A DNA stretch of 64,000 nucleotides from Lentzea waywayandensis (GTDB lineage Bacteria; Actinomycetota; Actinomycetes; Mycobacteriales; Pseudonocardiaceae): assembly GCF_900115955.1 (NCBI RefSeq), contig NZ_FOYL01000006.1, forward strand, positions 417,950 to 481,949. The letters are read 5' to 3'. A program made the translations under genes and the position numbers. How positions within the stretch are numbered: the first letter of the stretch is position 1; the number at the start of each line of letters is the position of its first letter. Below, piece after piece: positions 1 through 7,970 of this stretch. The notes beneath the pieces are model-generated. The model did not search any database. It worked only from the letters and a program-made list of their open reading frames with translations, and was not told the origin of the DNA.

Positions 1-115
1 TGCCCTCGTTGAGCGGCCGCACGACCAGCATCCGCACGTGCAGGCGGTGCCATTCCTGCAGCGGCTCGGTGAACTCCGGCGCGGCGGGCAGTCCCGCGGG
101 AACCTCAGCGTTCAC
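1..115 (-). CDS. YdbT-like bacterial PH-domain membrane protein, N-terminus only
   Basis: Only about 38 codons lie in the window; the gene runs off the left edge. It starts at GTG 115, which overlaps the stop of the upstream gene by 4 nt (GTGA), so the two are probably translationally coupled. The visible N-terminus contains the segment WHRLHVRMLVVRPLNEG, which resembles the start of YdbT-type proteins with repeated bPH2 (DUF304) domains. The pairing of a short YdbS-like gene followed by a longer YdbT-like gene is a known arrangement in Gram-positive bacteria. The role of these membrane proteins is poorly defined. The assignment rests mainly on this context and the short motif. Confidence 0.6.
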   Translation of the reverse strand, partial: MNAEVPAGLPAAPEFTEPLQEWHRLHVRMLVVRPLNEG

Positions 116-618
116 GTGGCATCACCAGGAGTGGCCTGCGTCGTGTTCGTCAGTTCCACCACGAGCCTCTGCGCGACCTCGTGCTCGAGGCCCTCGATCT
201 CCACGGGACCGGCGGCCGACGCCGTCGTCACCGTGACGGTCGACAGGCCGAGCAACTGCTGGAACGGCCCGCGCTTCGTGTCGATCGTCTGGATCCGCGA
301 CACCGGCGCGACTCTCCACTCCTGGTTCAGCCAGCCGGAGAGGGTGTAGACGGCGTCCGGCGTGGTCTCCCAGCGGTGCACGCGATAGCGCCAGCTCGGT
401 TCGACCGCGGTGTGCACGATTCCGACGACCAGCGTGGCGATCATGAGCACCAGCTCCCACGTGGGCGGGTTGCTCACCAGCAGGAACACGATCAGCTGGG
501 GCACGAAGAGCACGAGCCAGAAGACGGCGGCCTGCATCGTCCACAGCAGGACCGACTTCGGGCTCACCTGGTGACGAGGCGTGCGCAGTTGCAGAGTCAC
601 CCCACAAGGGTGCCTCAC
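112..618 (-). CDS. YdbS-like bPH2 (DUF304) domain membrane protein
   Basis: 168 residues from a GTG start. Two adjacent hydrophobic segments (about residues 25-46 and 53-70) form a membrane hairpin. They are followed by a bPH2 domain with the usual pattern: a strand with RVHRWETT, then the conserved W-LNQEWRVAPVSRIQTIDTKRGPFQQL region (residues about 90-120) and a VTV strand. The protein should sit in the cytoplasmic membrane with the PH-like domain inside. The C-terminal Thr/Ala tail is not conserved. It is the first gene of a coupled pair with the partial YdbT-like gene. Family membership is clear from the motif order; cellular function is not known. Confidence 0.8.
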   Translation of the reverse strand: MRHPCGVTLQLRTPRHQVSPKSVLLWTMQAAVFWLVLFVPQLIVFLLVSNPPTWELVLMIATLVVGIVHTAVEPSWRYRVHRWETTPDAVYTLSGWLNQEWRVAPVSRIQTIDTKRGPFQQLLGLSTVTVTTASAAGPVEIEGLEHEVAQRLVVELTNTTQATPGDAT

Positions 619-718
619 CCGTACCTGGTGGTGTGGCCAGGTGCGTCAATTGGTGTGTCGGTGCCGGGGTGGTCCTGCTTGCGAGGGAGGCGGGACCACC
701 CCGGCTCAGACGATCCGA

Positions 719-853
719 TCAGGGCCGGGCGCAGTACGGGGGAGTGAAGATCGCTCCGGGTTCGTCAGCCGAGGCCGCGCCCGACATCGCCAGCAGCGCC
801 CCCAAACTGAGGATCACGGCCGCGGCGGTTCGAGCGATAGTGTTCAACTTCAT
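719..853 (-). CDS. Small secreted peptide precursor (44 residues)
   Basis: ATG at 853 is preceded by a strong ribosome site (GAAGGAG, 8-9 nt upstream). The product has a textbook Sec signal peptide: basic N-terminus (MKLNTIART), a hydrophobic core of Ala/Leu/Ile, and a likely signal peptidase cut after SGAASA. That would leave a 15-residue mature peptide, DEPGAIFTPPYCARP, with one Cys and three Pro. The gene is divergent from an XRE-TPR regulator whose start codon is under 30 nt away. The layout resembles peptide/receptor pairs of the RRNPP type, but that link is inference; the gene could equally encode a small secreted protein with no signalling role. Confidence 0.7.
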   Translation of the reverse strand: MKLNTIARTAAAVILSLGALLAMSGAASADEPGAIFTPPYCARP

Positions 854-881
854 TAAGGGGCTCCTTCGTTAGGTGGCGGCC

Positions 882-2120
882 GTGGATGAGGGCAGGAAGT
901 CGTTGACGAGGTTCGGTGCGCGGTTGCGGGCGGTCCGGCTGCAACGCGGTTTGTCGCAAAAGGACCTCGCGTGCCCCGGCGTCTCGATGAGCTACGTGTC
1001 CCGGCTGGAGTCCGGCGAACGGGTGCCGTCGCCCACCGTCGTCCGCAGACTCGCCGAGGTGCTCGGCGTCGACCCGTCCGAGCTGATGGTCGACGAGGAC
1101 CGCACCGCGATGCAGGACGAGGCCCTGGCGTGGTGCGAGGCGCTGCTCGCGTACCACGACGGTGACCTCGTGATGGCCGTCGATCTGCTGGAAACGCTGG
1201 GAAAGCGGTCCGACGAGGAGATGTTCGGCTGGTGCGTGCGCTGGACGCGCCTGGTGATGCTCGCGCGGCAGCGAGACCACGAGGGTCTGCTGCTGGCGGG
1301 GGCGAAGTTGCGCAAGTCGTGGTCTCCCGGTCCGGCGGTGGACGCGCTCGTGGAGATCCTGCGCGCATCCTCGTTGCGGCGCCTCGGCCGGACGGCCGAA
1401 TCCGTGAAGGCCGCGACCGAGGCCGTCGAGCTGGCGAGCGGTGACGGCGAACGGGTGCGTCGCGTTCACACGCGCGCGCTCATCTCGTTGTGCGCGGAAC
1501 TCACCGCGGCCGGCCGCCTGGCGGATGCCGAACAGGTCGTGGACCAGCTTTCCGCGCGGCTGCCCGAACTCGGCCGCGACCGGCTCGCGATCTCCACGTG
1601 GTGGGTGCGCGCCAAGGTCGCGGATCGCCTGGGGGACCGCATGGAGGCCGCGCACTGCATCCGCGAGGCCGTCGCGATGCTGGACGACTTCGACGGCGAT
1701 CCCGAGTACCGCTGCCGCGTCCGCCTGGCCGGAGCGTCCATCACGCTGCGCACGCCGGGAGCGAACCTCGACGACGTGGTGGCGTTGCTGGACAAGGTGG
1801 AAACGACGGTCGCGGCCATGCGCCGCCAGGAGAACCTGCTCGCGCACGCTCGCGCGTTGCGGGCGGAACTGGCGTTGCGCGACGGCGAGGTCGACCGGGC
1901 ACGCGAGCTCGCGGAGGTCGCGCTCGCCACCGGACAGCTCGACGCCGAGCAACAGCTGCGGTGCCACCTGCTGCTCGTGCGGGCGGCGGACGAGGTCGAC
2001 GCGGACGGCGGCGCGGACGCGCGCACGGCACTCGCCGCGCTGCTGGAACACATCAACCCCGAAGGCGTCGACCCGCTGCTGTGGCGAGACGTGGCACGCA
2101 TCGCTTTGCGCAAGCACTAG
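882..2120 (+). CDS. XRE-family HTH regulator with C-terminal TPR-like repeats
   Basis: About 412 residues. The N-terminal helix-turn-helix (residues about 8-62) has the XRE pattern LRAVRLQRGLSQKDLA...SMSYVSRLESGERVPS. The rest is alpha-helical with many Leu/Ala pairs and looks like degenerate TPRs up to the C-terminus, the architecture of peptide-binding RRNPP regulators. GTG 882 is chosen because AGGTGG at 871-876 lies 5 nt upstream; GTG 873 is possible but has no ribosome site. The start is only 28 nt from the divergent peptide gene, so each promoter must overlap the other gene's 5' end. A role in sensing the neighbouring peptide is inferred. Many actinomycete XRE-TPR proteins have unknown ligands. 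Confidence 0.85.
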   Translation: MDEGRKSLTRFGARLRAVRLQRGLSQKDLACPGVSMSYVSRLESGERVPSPTVVRRLAEVLGVDPSELMVDEDRTAMQDEALAWCEALLAYHDGDLVMAVDLLETLGKRSDEEMFGWCVRWTRLVMLARQRDHEGLLLAGAKLRKSWSPGPAVDALVEILRASSLRRLGRTAESVKAATEAVELASGDGERVRRVHTRALISLCAELTAAGRLADAEQVVDQLSARLPELGRDRLAISTWWVRAKVADRLGDRMEAAHCIREAVAMLDDFDGDPEYRCRVRLAGASITLRTPGANLDDVVALLDKVETTVAAMRRQENLLAHARALRAELALRDGEVDRARELAEVALATGQLDAEQQLRCHLLLVRAADEVDADGGADARTALAALLEHINPEGVDPLLWRDVARIALRKH

Positions 2121-2257
2121 TGCCGGGGGCGCTAGGCGGCGTTGCCTGGTCATGACCGCCCCTCGCTCATTAACTGGACACCTTGTTAACGGAGCATGAC
2201 ACAGACCAGTTACCCATCACATCACCCAATTGCACCGCGTGAAGGTGGGTAAAACAC

Positions 2258-2278
2258 CCGGGAAGCGGCAGTTCCCGG
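2258..2278. terminator. Weak hairpin between convergent regulators
   Basis: In the 234-bp gap between two convergent regulator genes, CCGGGAA (2258-2264) pairs with TTCCCGG (2272-2278) around a 7-nt loop. A second small hairpin, CGGGC/GCCCG, lies at 2298-2311. Neither has a clear T-run, so terminator function is only likely by position. No convincing gene is seen in the gap. Confidence 0.35.
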
Positions 2279-2354
2279 TCATCGACAAGCGACCGAACGG
2301 GCGATGGCCCGCCTGTCCGGTCGGACCAGTAGTCAACGACTTGACAGAGAATGA

Positions 2355-3665
2355 CTAGCTGGTGGTGAGGTTCATCCACCAGACGATGGCACCGGCGCGG
2401 CCGTTGACGTCAAGCGTCGTGTAGATGCGCTGGAGGTGGTTCTGCACGGTCTTGGGGGACAGGCCGAGCGAGTCCGCGATCATCGCCGTGCTCGCCCCGG
2501 CGGCCACGAGCCGCAGCACCTCGATGCCGCGTTTGGTGAGTCCCGCTCGCAGAGCGCGGGCGATCCGGGTGTTCGTGTGTTCCGCGGTACCGGTTTCGTG
2601 GAGCTCGCCGGTGTGCGGGAGGCGCACCACGGTGTCCTCGCGCTTGGGCTCGAAACGCCTGTGCGCCAACTGTTCCACGAGTCGTGACGACAGGTCGTGC
2701 TCGCGCATCCGCAGAAGATCGCGGCCCTCTTGCAGTTCCCACAACCGATATTGCTCCAGTTGCAGCCGCGCGTGCCGCAACGCCCGTTCCAGATCGCCGG
2801 CCCGTTCGTGCGCCTCGCTCAGCTGCTGGTGCGCGTGCACCGCTACTTCCCGTGCCAGGCAGCTCATCGCGAGTTCGGCGGCCTGGGTGAGCTGGGCGAT
2901 CTGCTCGGGGTAGCGCGCCCGCGCTCCACTCAGGCGTGCCCGCGCCATCAACGCCTCCGCCCGCGCCACCGGGCGGTTCCTTCCGGCAAGCAACTGGTCA
3001 GCGCGCTGCCAGCTGCGGTGCGCACGGTCAAGTTCACCCAGATCGATGCGCACGTGTGTCAGCAGGACGTTGACCATCGCCATCCGCACCGGGTCGCCGA
3101 GCGTCTTCCAGCGGTCGCGGACCTGAGCGCACAACGCTTCCGCACGGCGGATCTTGCGCACGCACGGCTCTCCGTCGAGGCTGCAGCGGTTCTCCTCGGT
3201 GCGGATCATGCAGTGCTCGTGGTACTGCATGCGCATCACCCGTGCCTGTTCGAACAGCACTGAGCCGATCAGCTCGTTGTCGCCGGTGAGCTCCGCGAGA
3301 CCCAGCGCGCGGGCGAAGGAGTTGAAGCTCCGCTCCCGCGAGTCGAGCCGCAGTTCCACCACGGCACGGGAAAAGCTGCACCGCGCCTGGAGTCCGATGT
3401 GGCGGTTCGCCGCCGCGATCTCCTGCACCTTGTCGATCGTGTCGAGCGCGCTGGGCCACAGCCCCCGCTTGCCGAGCGCCACCGACTGCGCCAGCACGCC
3501 CTCCGCCACGCCCTCGACGTCGTCCAGCCACGCGAACGCGGCCACCGCCTTCTCCGCGTACTCCAACGCCTCGCCCGGCCTGCCCTCGTCCAGGGCGATA
3601 CGTGCCTCGCGCAGGTTGTGCACGGCGTTGGAACGCGGATCCGCGGTCCTGCCGGGAACCGTCAT
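2355..3665 (-). CDS. LuxR-type transcriptional regulator with TPR sensor region
   Basis: 436 residues from ATG 3665. The N-terminal 330 residues are TPR-like helices (ALDEGRPGEALEYAEKAVAAF and later copies). The C-terminal 65 residues are a GerE/LuxR helix-turn-helix: LTKRGIEVLRLVAAGASTA, ADSLGLSPKTVQNHLQRIY. There is no receiver domain and no P-loop, so it is neither a classical response regulator nor a LAL protein. An unusual Cys/His cluster lies in the middle: H149, H151, C152, C161, C168, C179. It sits 29 nt downstream of the acyl-CoA synthetase gene on the same strand and may be co-transcribed. Target and signal are unknown. Confidence 0.85.
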   Translation of the reverse strand: MTVPGRTADPRSNAVHNLREARIALDEGRPGEALEYAEKAVAAFAWLDDVEGVAEGVLAQSVALGKRGLWPSALDTIDKVQEIAAANRHIGLQARCSFSRAVVELRLDSRERSFNSFARALGLAELTGDNELIGSVLFEQARVMRMQYHEHCMIRTEENRCSLDGEPCVRKIRRAEALCAQVRDRWKTLGDPVRMAMVNVLLTHVRIDLGELDRAHRSWQRADQLLAGRNRPVARAEALMARARLSGARARYPEQIAQLTQAAELAMSCLAREVAVHAHQQLSEAHERAGDLERALRHARLQLEQYRLWELQEGRDLLRMREHDLSSRLVEQLAHRRFEPKREDTVVRLPHTGELHETGTAEHTNTRIARALRAGLTKRGIEVLRLVAAGASTAMIADSLGLSPKTVQNHLQRIYTTLDVNGRAGAIVWWMNLTTS

Positions 3666-3694
3666 GGTGAAGCCCCCTCATTCGGAGGCTGACT

Positions 3695-5197
3695 CTAGTG
3701 GTGATCGCGCAATTGACGTTTCAACACTTTTCCGGCTGCGTTGCGCGGCAACTCGTTGACGAAGAAAACATCCCGGGGAACGGAGTATCGCGCCAGATTC
3801 GCCTTCACGTGTTCACGTATGTGTTCGGCCGTCAGGGTTTTTGCGCCGACAACGAACGCCGCCAGGCGCTGGCCCCACTCCTCGTCCGGCACGCCTAGCA
3901 CCGCGACCTCCGTGACGCCGTCCAGGGTCGAAAGCAGCTCCTCGACGTCGTGCGGGTAAACGTTTTCACCACCTGACACGATCATCTCGTCGTCGCGGCC
4001 GGCCACGAACAGCAAGCCGTCCTTGAGATAGCCGAGATCGCCGGTCGACATCAGGCCGTCCAGCGACTCCTTGCTGGTGCCGTTGGTGTAGCCGTCGAAC
4101 AGCATCTCGTTGCCGACGAAGATGCGCCCGGTCTCGCCCGGCGTCACGGGTTTGCCCTGATCGTCCACAATGGCCAGTCTGGTGCCGAGCGGTGGCTTGC
4201 CCGCCGTGCCGGGTTCGCGCAGCATCTCCTCCGGCGTCGCGATGCTCGCCCAGCTCACTTCCGTTGAGCCGTAGAGGTTGTAGAGCACCGGGCCGAACTC
4301 CTGGAGCGTGCGGGCGGCGACGCGGGGCGGCAGGGCGGAGCCGCTGGAGGCGATGATCCGCAGGTTCGGCCGGTGTGAGTTCTCCAGCATGCGTTGCAGC
4401 ATCACGGGAACCACGAACATCGCGGTGCACCTGTCGGCGTCCTTCAACGCCTGCGCCGGGTCGAACCTGCGGCGCAGCACCAGGGTGGCGCCGAGCACGA
4501 GCCCGAGCTGGAACGCGGCGAGGCCCCACGCGTGGAAGAGCGGGGAGGTGATGGAGATGACGTCGCCGTGCTTGAGGGGGATCCGCGACAGCAGCGCGGC
4601 GGCCGGGGCGAGGCTCGCAGGCTCCGGCCTGCGCGCGCCCTTCGGTGTGCCGGTGGTGCCGGAGGTGAGGATGATCAGCCGGCCGCGCGGAGGCCTGCGG
4701 GGCAACGAGGTCGTGGGCCCGTTGGTGATCAGCGACTCGAGCTCGTCGGTGAAGAACACCGGGATGTCCGCGGGCAGGGCGTCGGCGAACTCGCGGTCGG
4801 CGACGATCCTGCCGATCTTCTGGTCCTGCGCGACCTGGGCCAGTTGTCCTGTGCTCAGGCCGGTGTTGAGCAGCACGGCGTCCGCGCCGATCTTCGTGCA
4901 CGCGGTCATCGTCTCGATGAAGGCGCGGCCGTTGCGGCACAGCAGGCCGACGCGTTCCTTGGGGCGGAAGGCATGCGCGAGCCGGCTGGTGCGCTCGTTC
5001 ACTTCCGCGTACGTGAGCTCGCCGTCGTCGTCGATGATCGCCGCACGGTCCGGGTGTCGTCCCGCGCCCGTCTGGAAGCCCCACGCCAGCGTGATGTCCC
5101 ATTGCAGATACCCGCGCACGGTGCCGGCGAGCCCACGCGGGCCCAACGGCCGGATCACTCCGGCTTTGACCAGGGTCAGCAGCACGCGGGTCACCAT
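3695..5197 (-). CDS. AMP-forming acyl-CoA synthetase/ligase
   Basis: About 500 residues from ATG 5197 (a GTG at 5206 is also in frame). All main adenylate-forming motifs are visible: the P-loop-like LTSGTTGTPKGA, the NLYGSTEVS motif, the STGDLGYLKDGLLFVAGRDD hinge region and the C-terminal lysine motif PRNAAGKVLKRQL. These enzymes activate a fatty or aromatic acid as acyl-AMP and transfer it to CoA. The central region SITSPLFHAWGLAAFQLGL resembles FadD-type fatty acyl-CoA ligases. The region before GLLCRNGRAF is slightly shorter than usual. The substrate cannot be read from sequence. A palindrome just upstream (5219-5232) suggests TetR-type control. Confidence 0.9.
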   Translation of the reverse strand: MVTRVLLTLVKAGVIRPLGPRGLAGTVRGYLQWDITLAWGFQTGAGRHPDRAAIIDDDGELTYAEVNERTSRLAHAFRPKERVGLLCRNGRAFIETMTACTKIGADAVLLNTGLSTGQLAQVAQDQKIGRIVADREFADALPADIPVFFTDELESLITNGPTTSLPRRPPRGRLIILTSGTTGTPKGARRPEPASLAPAAALLSRIPLKHGDVISITSPLFHAWGLAAFQLGLVLGATLVLRRRFDPAQALKDADRCTAMFVVPVMLQRMLENSHRPNLRIIASSGSALPPRVAARTLQEFGPVLYNLYGSTEVSWASIATPEEMLREPGTAGKPPLGTRLAIVDDQGKPVTPGETGRIFVGNEMLFDGYTNGTSKESLDGLMSTGDLGYLKDGLLFVAGRDDEMIVSGGENVYPHDVEELLSTLDGVTEVAVLGVPDEEWGQRLAAFVVGAKTLTAEHIREHVKANLARYSVPRDVFFVNELPRNAAGKVLKRQLRDHH

Positions 5198-5218
5198 GAG
5201 ACCCACTCTGCCATCTAC

Positions 5219-5232
5219 CTACTAGCGAGTAG
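5219..5232. promoter_or_regulatory. Operator-like palindrome upstream of the acyl-CoA synthetase
   Basis: CTACTAGCGAGTAG has perfect 5-bp arms (CTACT/AGTAG) around AGCG. An outer TCTAC/GTAGA pairing extends the symmetry. It starts 22 nt upstream of ATG 5197 on the minus strand, so a bound protein would cover the promoter or leader. TACT-CG-AGTA type palindromes are common targets of TetR-family lipid-metabolism regulators in actinobacteria. No TetR gene is adjacent. Confidence 0.5.
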
Positions 5233-5250
5233 ATAACGGTGTGACGGCGG

Positions 5251-5427
5251 TCACATATCAGTGTTGGACGCGCTCACGACCGCGTCGCGCAACGCCGCCC
5301 GCAGTCGGCCGACCTCCAGCGGAGTCAGCACGGCGGCCTCGCCCGGCGGCACGGTGATCACGATGTGTCCCTGGCTGACGAACACCGTCATGTCCCGTCG
5401 GCGCGAAGCGATGTCGCGGCAGCTCAC
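5251..5427 (-). CDS. Small conserved actinobacterial protein
   Basis: 58 residues if GTG 5427 is used; this start has AAGAGGAG 6 nt upstream. A longer in-frame version from 5481 has no better site. The core TVFVSQGHIVITVPPGEAAV followed by LTPLEVGRLRAALRDAV is a pattern seen in small proteins of Pseudonocardiaceae, often encoded in several copies per genome. No domain of known function is recognised. The protein is short, soluble and without Cys in the core. Function is unknown. Confidence 0.65.
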   Translation of the reverse strand: MSCRDIASRRRDMTVFVSQGHIVITVPPGEAAVLTPLEVGRLRAALRDAVVSASNTDM

Positions 5428-5629
5428 CTGCCACTCCTCTTGGGCTCCCACGGGTTTCTTCCTCCAGCTCACTCGGCGCACCAGGCCCGGTGATGCCGGT
5501 GCTCGCGTCAGTAGAGACGCGCGTCACCGTTGGTCATGACGGAGGTTTCGCGTTCTCCGTTCAGCGACCGTGCCGAGCTGCGGATAGCGTCGCACGTGGG
5601 ATGAGACTTGGTCACCTGGAGGGGTGAAA

Positions 5630-6817
5630 ATGGCGGAACCGCAACGCATCGTGATCGTAGGGACTGGCCTCGCCGGTGCCTCCGCGGCCGGCGCGCTCCG
5701 AGACCGCGGCTACGGCGGCAAGATCACCATGTTCGGCACCGAGCACCACCGCCCGTACGAACTTCCCGCGCTGTCCAAGGACGTGCTGCTCGGAAAGGCG
5801 ACCGAGCCCGCGTGGGTGCACGAGCCGAGCTTCTACTCCGACAACGAGATCGACCTCCGGCTCGGCGTGTCCGTGCTGGAGCTGCGGCCCAGCGATCACA
5901 CGATCGTGGACTCGGATGGAGCAGTGCGTCCCTACGACCGGTTGCTGCTCGCGACCGGATCGCGCCCGCGCGTTCTGCCTGGCGCGCAAGGACATGTGCT
6001 GCGCACGCTGGACGACTCGCTGGCGCTCAAGTCCGCGTTGCGCGAAGGCAGGCACGTCGTGATCGTCGGTGCGGGCTGGATCGGGTGCGAGGTGGCGTCC
6101 GCCGCCCGCACGCACGGCTGCCGCGTCACGGTGGTCGACCCGCTGGCCGAACCGCTGGTGCGCGTGCTGGGTGCCGAGATGGGCGCGATGTTCCGCGGCC
6201 TGCACACCGAACACGGCGTGGAGTTCAAACTGGGCACCGGTGTCGCGAGCTTCTCGCCGGCGGGTGTGCGCCTGGACGACGGCACCGAGCTGCACCCGGA
6301 CGTGACGGTGCTGGCCGTGGGGGCGACACCCCGTCTCGAACTGGCCGAGGCCGCCGGTCTGGAACTGGCCGAGGGCGGCGTCGCGGTGGACGCGCTGCTG
6401 CGCACGTCCGCGCCGGACGTCTTCGCGGCCGGCGACATCGCGGCGCAGGACCACCCGCGCTACGGCCACCGGGTCCGCGTCGAGCACTGGGCCAACGCGA
6501 AGGACCAGGGCACGCACGTGGCCGGGCCGTTGATCGGGCTGGACGAGCCGTACCTGAAGTCGCCGTACTTCTTCACCGACCAGTACGACCTGGGCATGGA
6601 GTACCGCGGCCTCGCCGGACCGGACGACGAGCTGGTCGTGCGCGGCGACGTGGCCTCGCGGGAGTTCATCGCGTTCTGGCTGCGTGACGGACGGCTGCGG
6701 GCGGCCATGAACGTCAACGTCTGGGACCACGGCACGGCGCTGAAGGCGTTGGTGGACGCGCAGGCGACCGTGACGCCGGAGCAGCTGCGGGACGCGGACC
6801 TGGGCGATCTCGCCTAG
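5630..6817 (+). CDS. FAD/NAD-dependent ferredoxin (rubredoxin-type) reductase
   Basis: 395 residues from ATG 5630, with GGAGG just upstream; GTG 5624 is an alternative. The N-terminal dinucleotide fold reads IVIVGTGLAGASAAGALRD. The central NAD fold is HVVIVGAGWIGCEVASAART. The FAD-binding segment near the end of the second domain is SAPDVFAAGDIA. The C-terminal reductase domain contains YFFTDQYDLGMEYRGLA. This order and length match the rhodocoxin/putidaredoxin reductase family, which passes electrons from NAD(P)H to a ferredoxin for a P450 or dioxygenase. No ferredoxin or P450 gene is adjacent, so its partner is elsewhere. Confidence 0.9.
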   Translation: MAEPQRIVIVGTGLAGASAAGALRDRGYGGKITMFGTEHHRPYELPALSKDVLLGKATEPAWVHEPSFYSDNEIDLRLGVSVLELRPSDHTIVDSDGAVRPYDRLLLATGSRPRVLPGAQGHVLRTLDDSLALKSALREGRHVVIVGAGWIGCEVASAARTHGCRVTVVDPLAEPLVRVLGAEMGAMFRGLHTEHGVEFKLGTGVASFSPAGVRLDDGTELHPDVTVLAVGATPRLELAEAAGLELAEGGVAVDALLRTSAPDVFAAGDIAAQDHPRYGHRVRVEHWANAKDQGTHVAGPLIGLDEPYLKSPYFFTDQYDLGMEYRGLAGPDDELVVRGDVASREFIAFWLRDGRLRAAMNVNVWDHGTALKALVDAQATVTPEQLRDADLGDLA

Positions 6818-6822
6818 TCCGG

Positions 6823-7305
6823 CTAGATGCAGGAGCCGTGCATCGGGCCCTCGCCGCGCGAGAGGTCCTGCAGGGCCTTGCGAATGACCGCCATCTCCTC
6901 GGCGGTGAAGCGGGAGTGGAAGGCGCGTTCGACCTCGGCGAGCGCGTCACCCGCCTCTTTCTGCAGCTCCCGGCCCTTGTCGGTGATCATCGGCGTGCGC
7001 ACCCGCCGGTCGTTCGGGTCGGGGACGCGCATGACCAGGCCGATCCGCTCCAGCTTGTCGAGCTCGCTGGTGAGCGTGGTCTTGTCGAGCCCGAGCATCG
7101 CGCCGAGCTTGAGCTGGGTGCGCTGGGCTTCCTCGTTGGCGAGCGCGCCCAGCACCAGCTGACCGCGCAGCGAGATCCCGAACTTCGCGATCTCCTCGGC
7201 GTACGCCGCGCCCACGCGCTGGGTGGCTCGATGCAGCAGCCAGTTCAAATCCCACTTCTCCAAGCAGGCTTCGACGAGTTCCGGCTGCTCCTCCATGTGT
7301 CCCAT
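6823..7305 (-). CDS. MarR-family transcriptional regulator
   Basis: About 160 residues from ATG 7305 (a second ATG lies at 7296). The winged helix is clear: LGAMLGLDKTTLTSELDKLE as the recognition helix region, then the wing RVPDPNDRRVRTPMITDKG. The C-terminal helices resemble the MarR dimer region. It is divergent from an azoreductase gene and the 73-bp gap holds two operator-like inverted repeats. That is the standard layout for a MarR repressor of a flavin oxidoreductase that responds to electrophiles, quinones or oxidants. C-terminal HGSCI and an EAC motif near residue 13 supply two Cys that could act in thiol sensing; this is inference. Confidence 0.9.
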   Translation of the reverse strand: MGHMEEQPELVEACLEKWDLNWLLHRATQRVGAAYAEEIAKFGISLRGQLVLGALANEEAQRTQLKLGAMLGLDKTTLTSELDKLERIGLVMRVPDPNDRRVRTPMITDKGRELQKEAGDALAEVERAFHSRFTAEEMAVIRKALQDLSRGEGPMHGSCI

Positions 7306-7321
7306 CGTACATCCCAGGAGA

Positions 7322-7377
7322 GATGTTCTTAGCTCGGAACATCTTGACTCGGAAGTTCTTCGCTCGTATGTTCCGAG
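7322..7377. promoter_or_regulatory. Two inverted repeats in the MarR/azoreductase divergent promoter
   Basis: The first site is a perfect repeat: GATGTTC (7322-7328) and GAACATC (7337-7343) around 8 nt TTAGCTCG. The second copy (about 7352-7373) repeats the left arm and spacer as GAAGTTC-TTCGCTCG. A longer perfect repeat links both: CTCGGAACAT (7333-7342) and ATGTTCCGAG (7368-7377). The right arm ends 1 nt before the azoreductase ATG, so bound repressor would block both promoters. Confidence 0.75.
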
Positions 7378-7378
7378 T

Positions 7379-7960
7379 ATGACCAATCTGCTTCACCTCG
7401 ACTCGAGCATCCGTTACGAGGGGTCTGTGACCCGCGAGATCTCCGGTGCGTTCGCCGAGAACTGGCGTGCCGCGAACCCCGGTGGCGGCTACGTCCACCG
7501 CGACCTGCACGCGTCGCCGATCCCGCACAAGGACGGCACGGACCAGGGCATCGCCGCAGACCTGATCGCCGAGGTCGACGCCGCCGACGTGCTGCTCATC
7601 GGCGCGCCGATGTACAACTTCTCGATCCCCTCGACCCTGAAGGCCTGGATCGACCAGGTCGCGACCTCCGAGCACTTCGCCCGTGAGGACGGCACGTTCG
7701 CGTGGGGCGGCAAGCGCGTCGTCGTCGTGACGGCCCGCGGCGGCTCGTACAAGCCGGGCACGCCGCGCGAGGGCTTCGACTTCCAGGAGCCGTACCTGCG
7801 CGCCGTGCTGTCGATGGTCGGCCTCGACCAGAACCTGGAGTTCGTGCACGCCGAGCTGACCCTCGCGGACGTGGTGCCGCAGATGCACCAGTTCCGCGAG
7901 CTCGCCGTCGAGTCGCTGGCCGACGCGCACCGCGTGGTCAAGGAACTCGCCAGCGCCTAG
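7379..7960 (+). CDS. FMN-dependent NADH-azoreductase/quinone reductase (AzoR family)
   Basis: 193 residues from ATG 7379. The flavodoxin-like fold opens with LLHLDSSIRYEGSVTREISG, the phosphate-binding loop for FMN. The segment LLIGAPMYNFSIPSTLKAWI is the hallmark of AzoR proteins, and VTARGGSYKPG is the second FMN-contacting loop. These enzymes make two-electron reductions of quinones and azo compounds and protect against electrophile stress. The start codon directly follows the operator and has no visible ribosome site, so the message may be leaderless. Control by the divergent MarR protein is very likely from the shared operators. Confidence 0.92.
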   Translation: MTNLLHLDSSIRYEGSVTREISGAFAENWRAANPGGGYVHRDLHASPIPHKDGTDQGIAADLIAEVDAADVLLIGAPMYNFSIPSTLKAWIDQVATSEHFAREDGTFAWGGKRVVVVTARGGSYKPGTPREGFDFQEPYLRAVLSMVGLDQNLEFVHAELTLADVVPQMHQFRELAVESLADAHRVVKELASA

Positions 7961-7970
7961 CCTCGGCCAT

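Noticed and set aside
765..2153. 462-codon open frame on the minus strand opposite the XRE-TPR gene
   Set aside because: It is an antisense shadow: low-complexity, His/Arg/Gln-rich, no domain, and the plus frame carries clear HTH and TPR motifs.
2170..2379. 69-codon frame on the minus strand before the LuxR-TPR stop
   Set aside because: It overlaps the end of the LuxR gene, has no ribosome site and no recognisable sequence.
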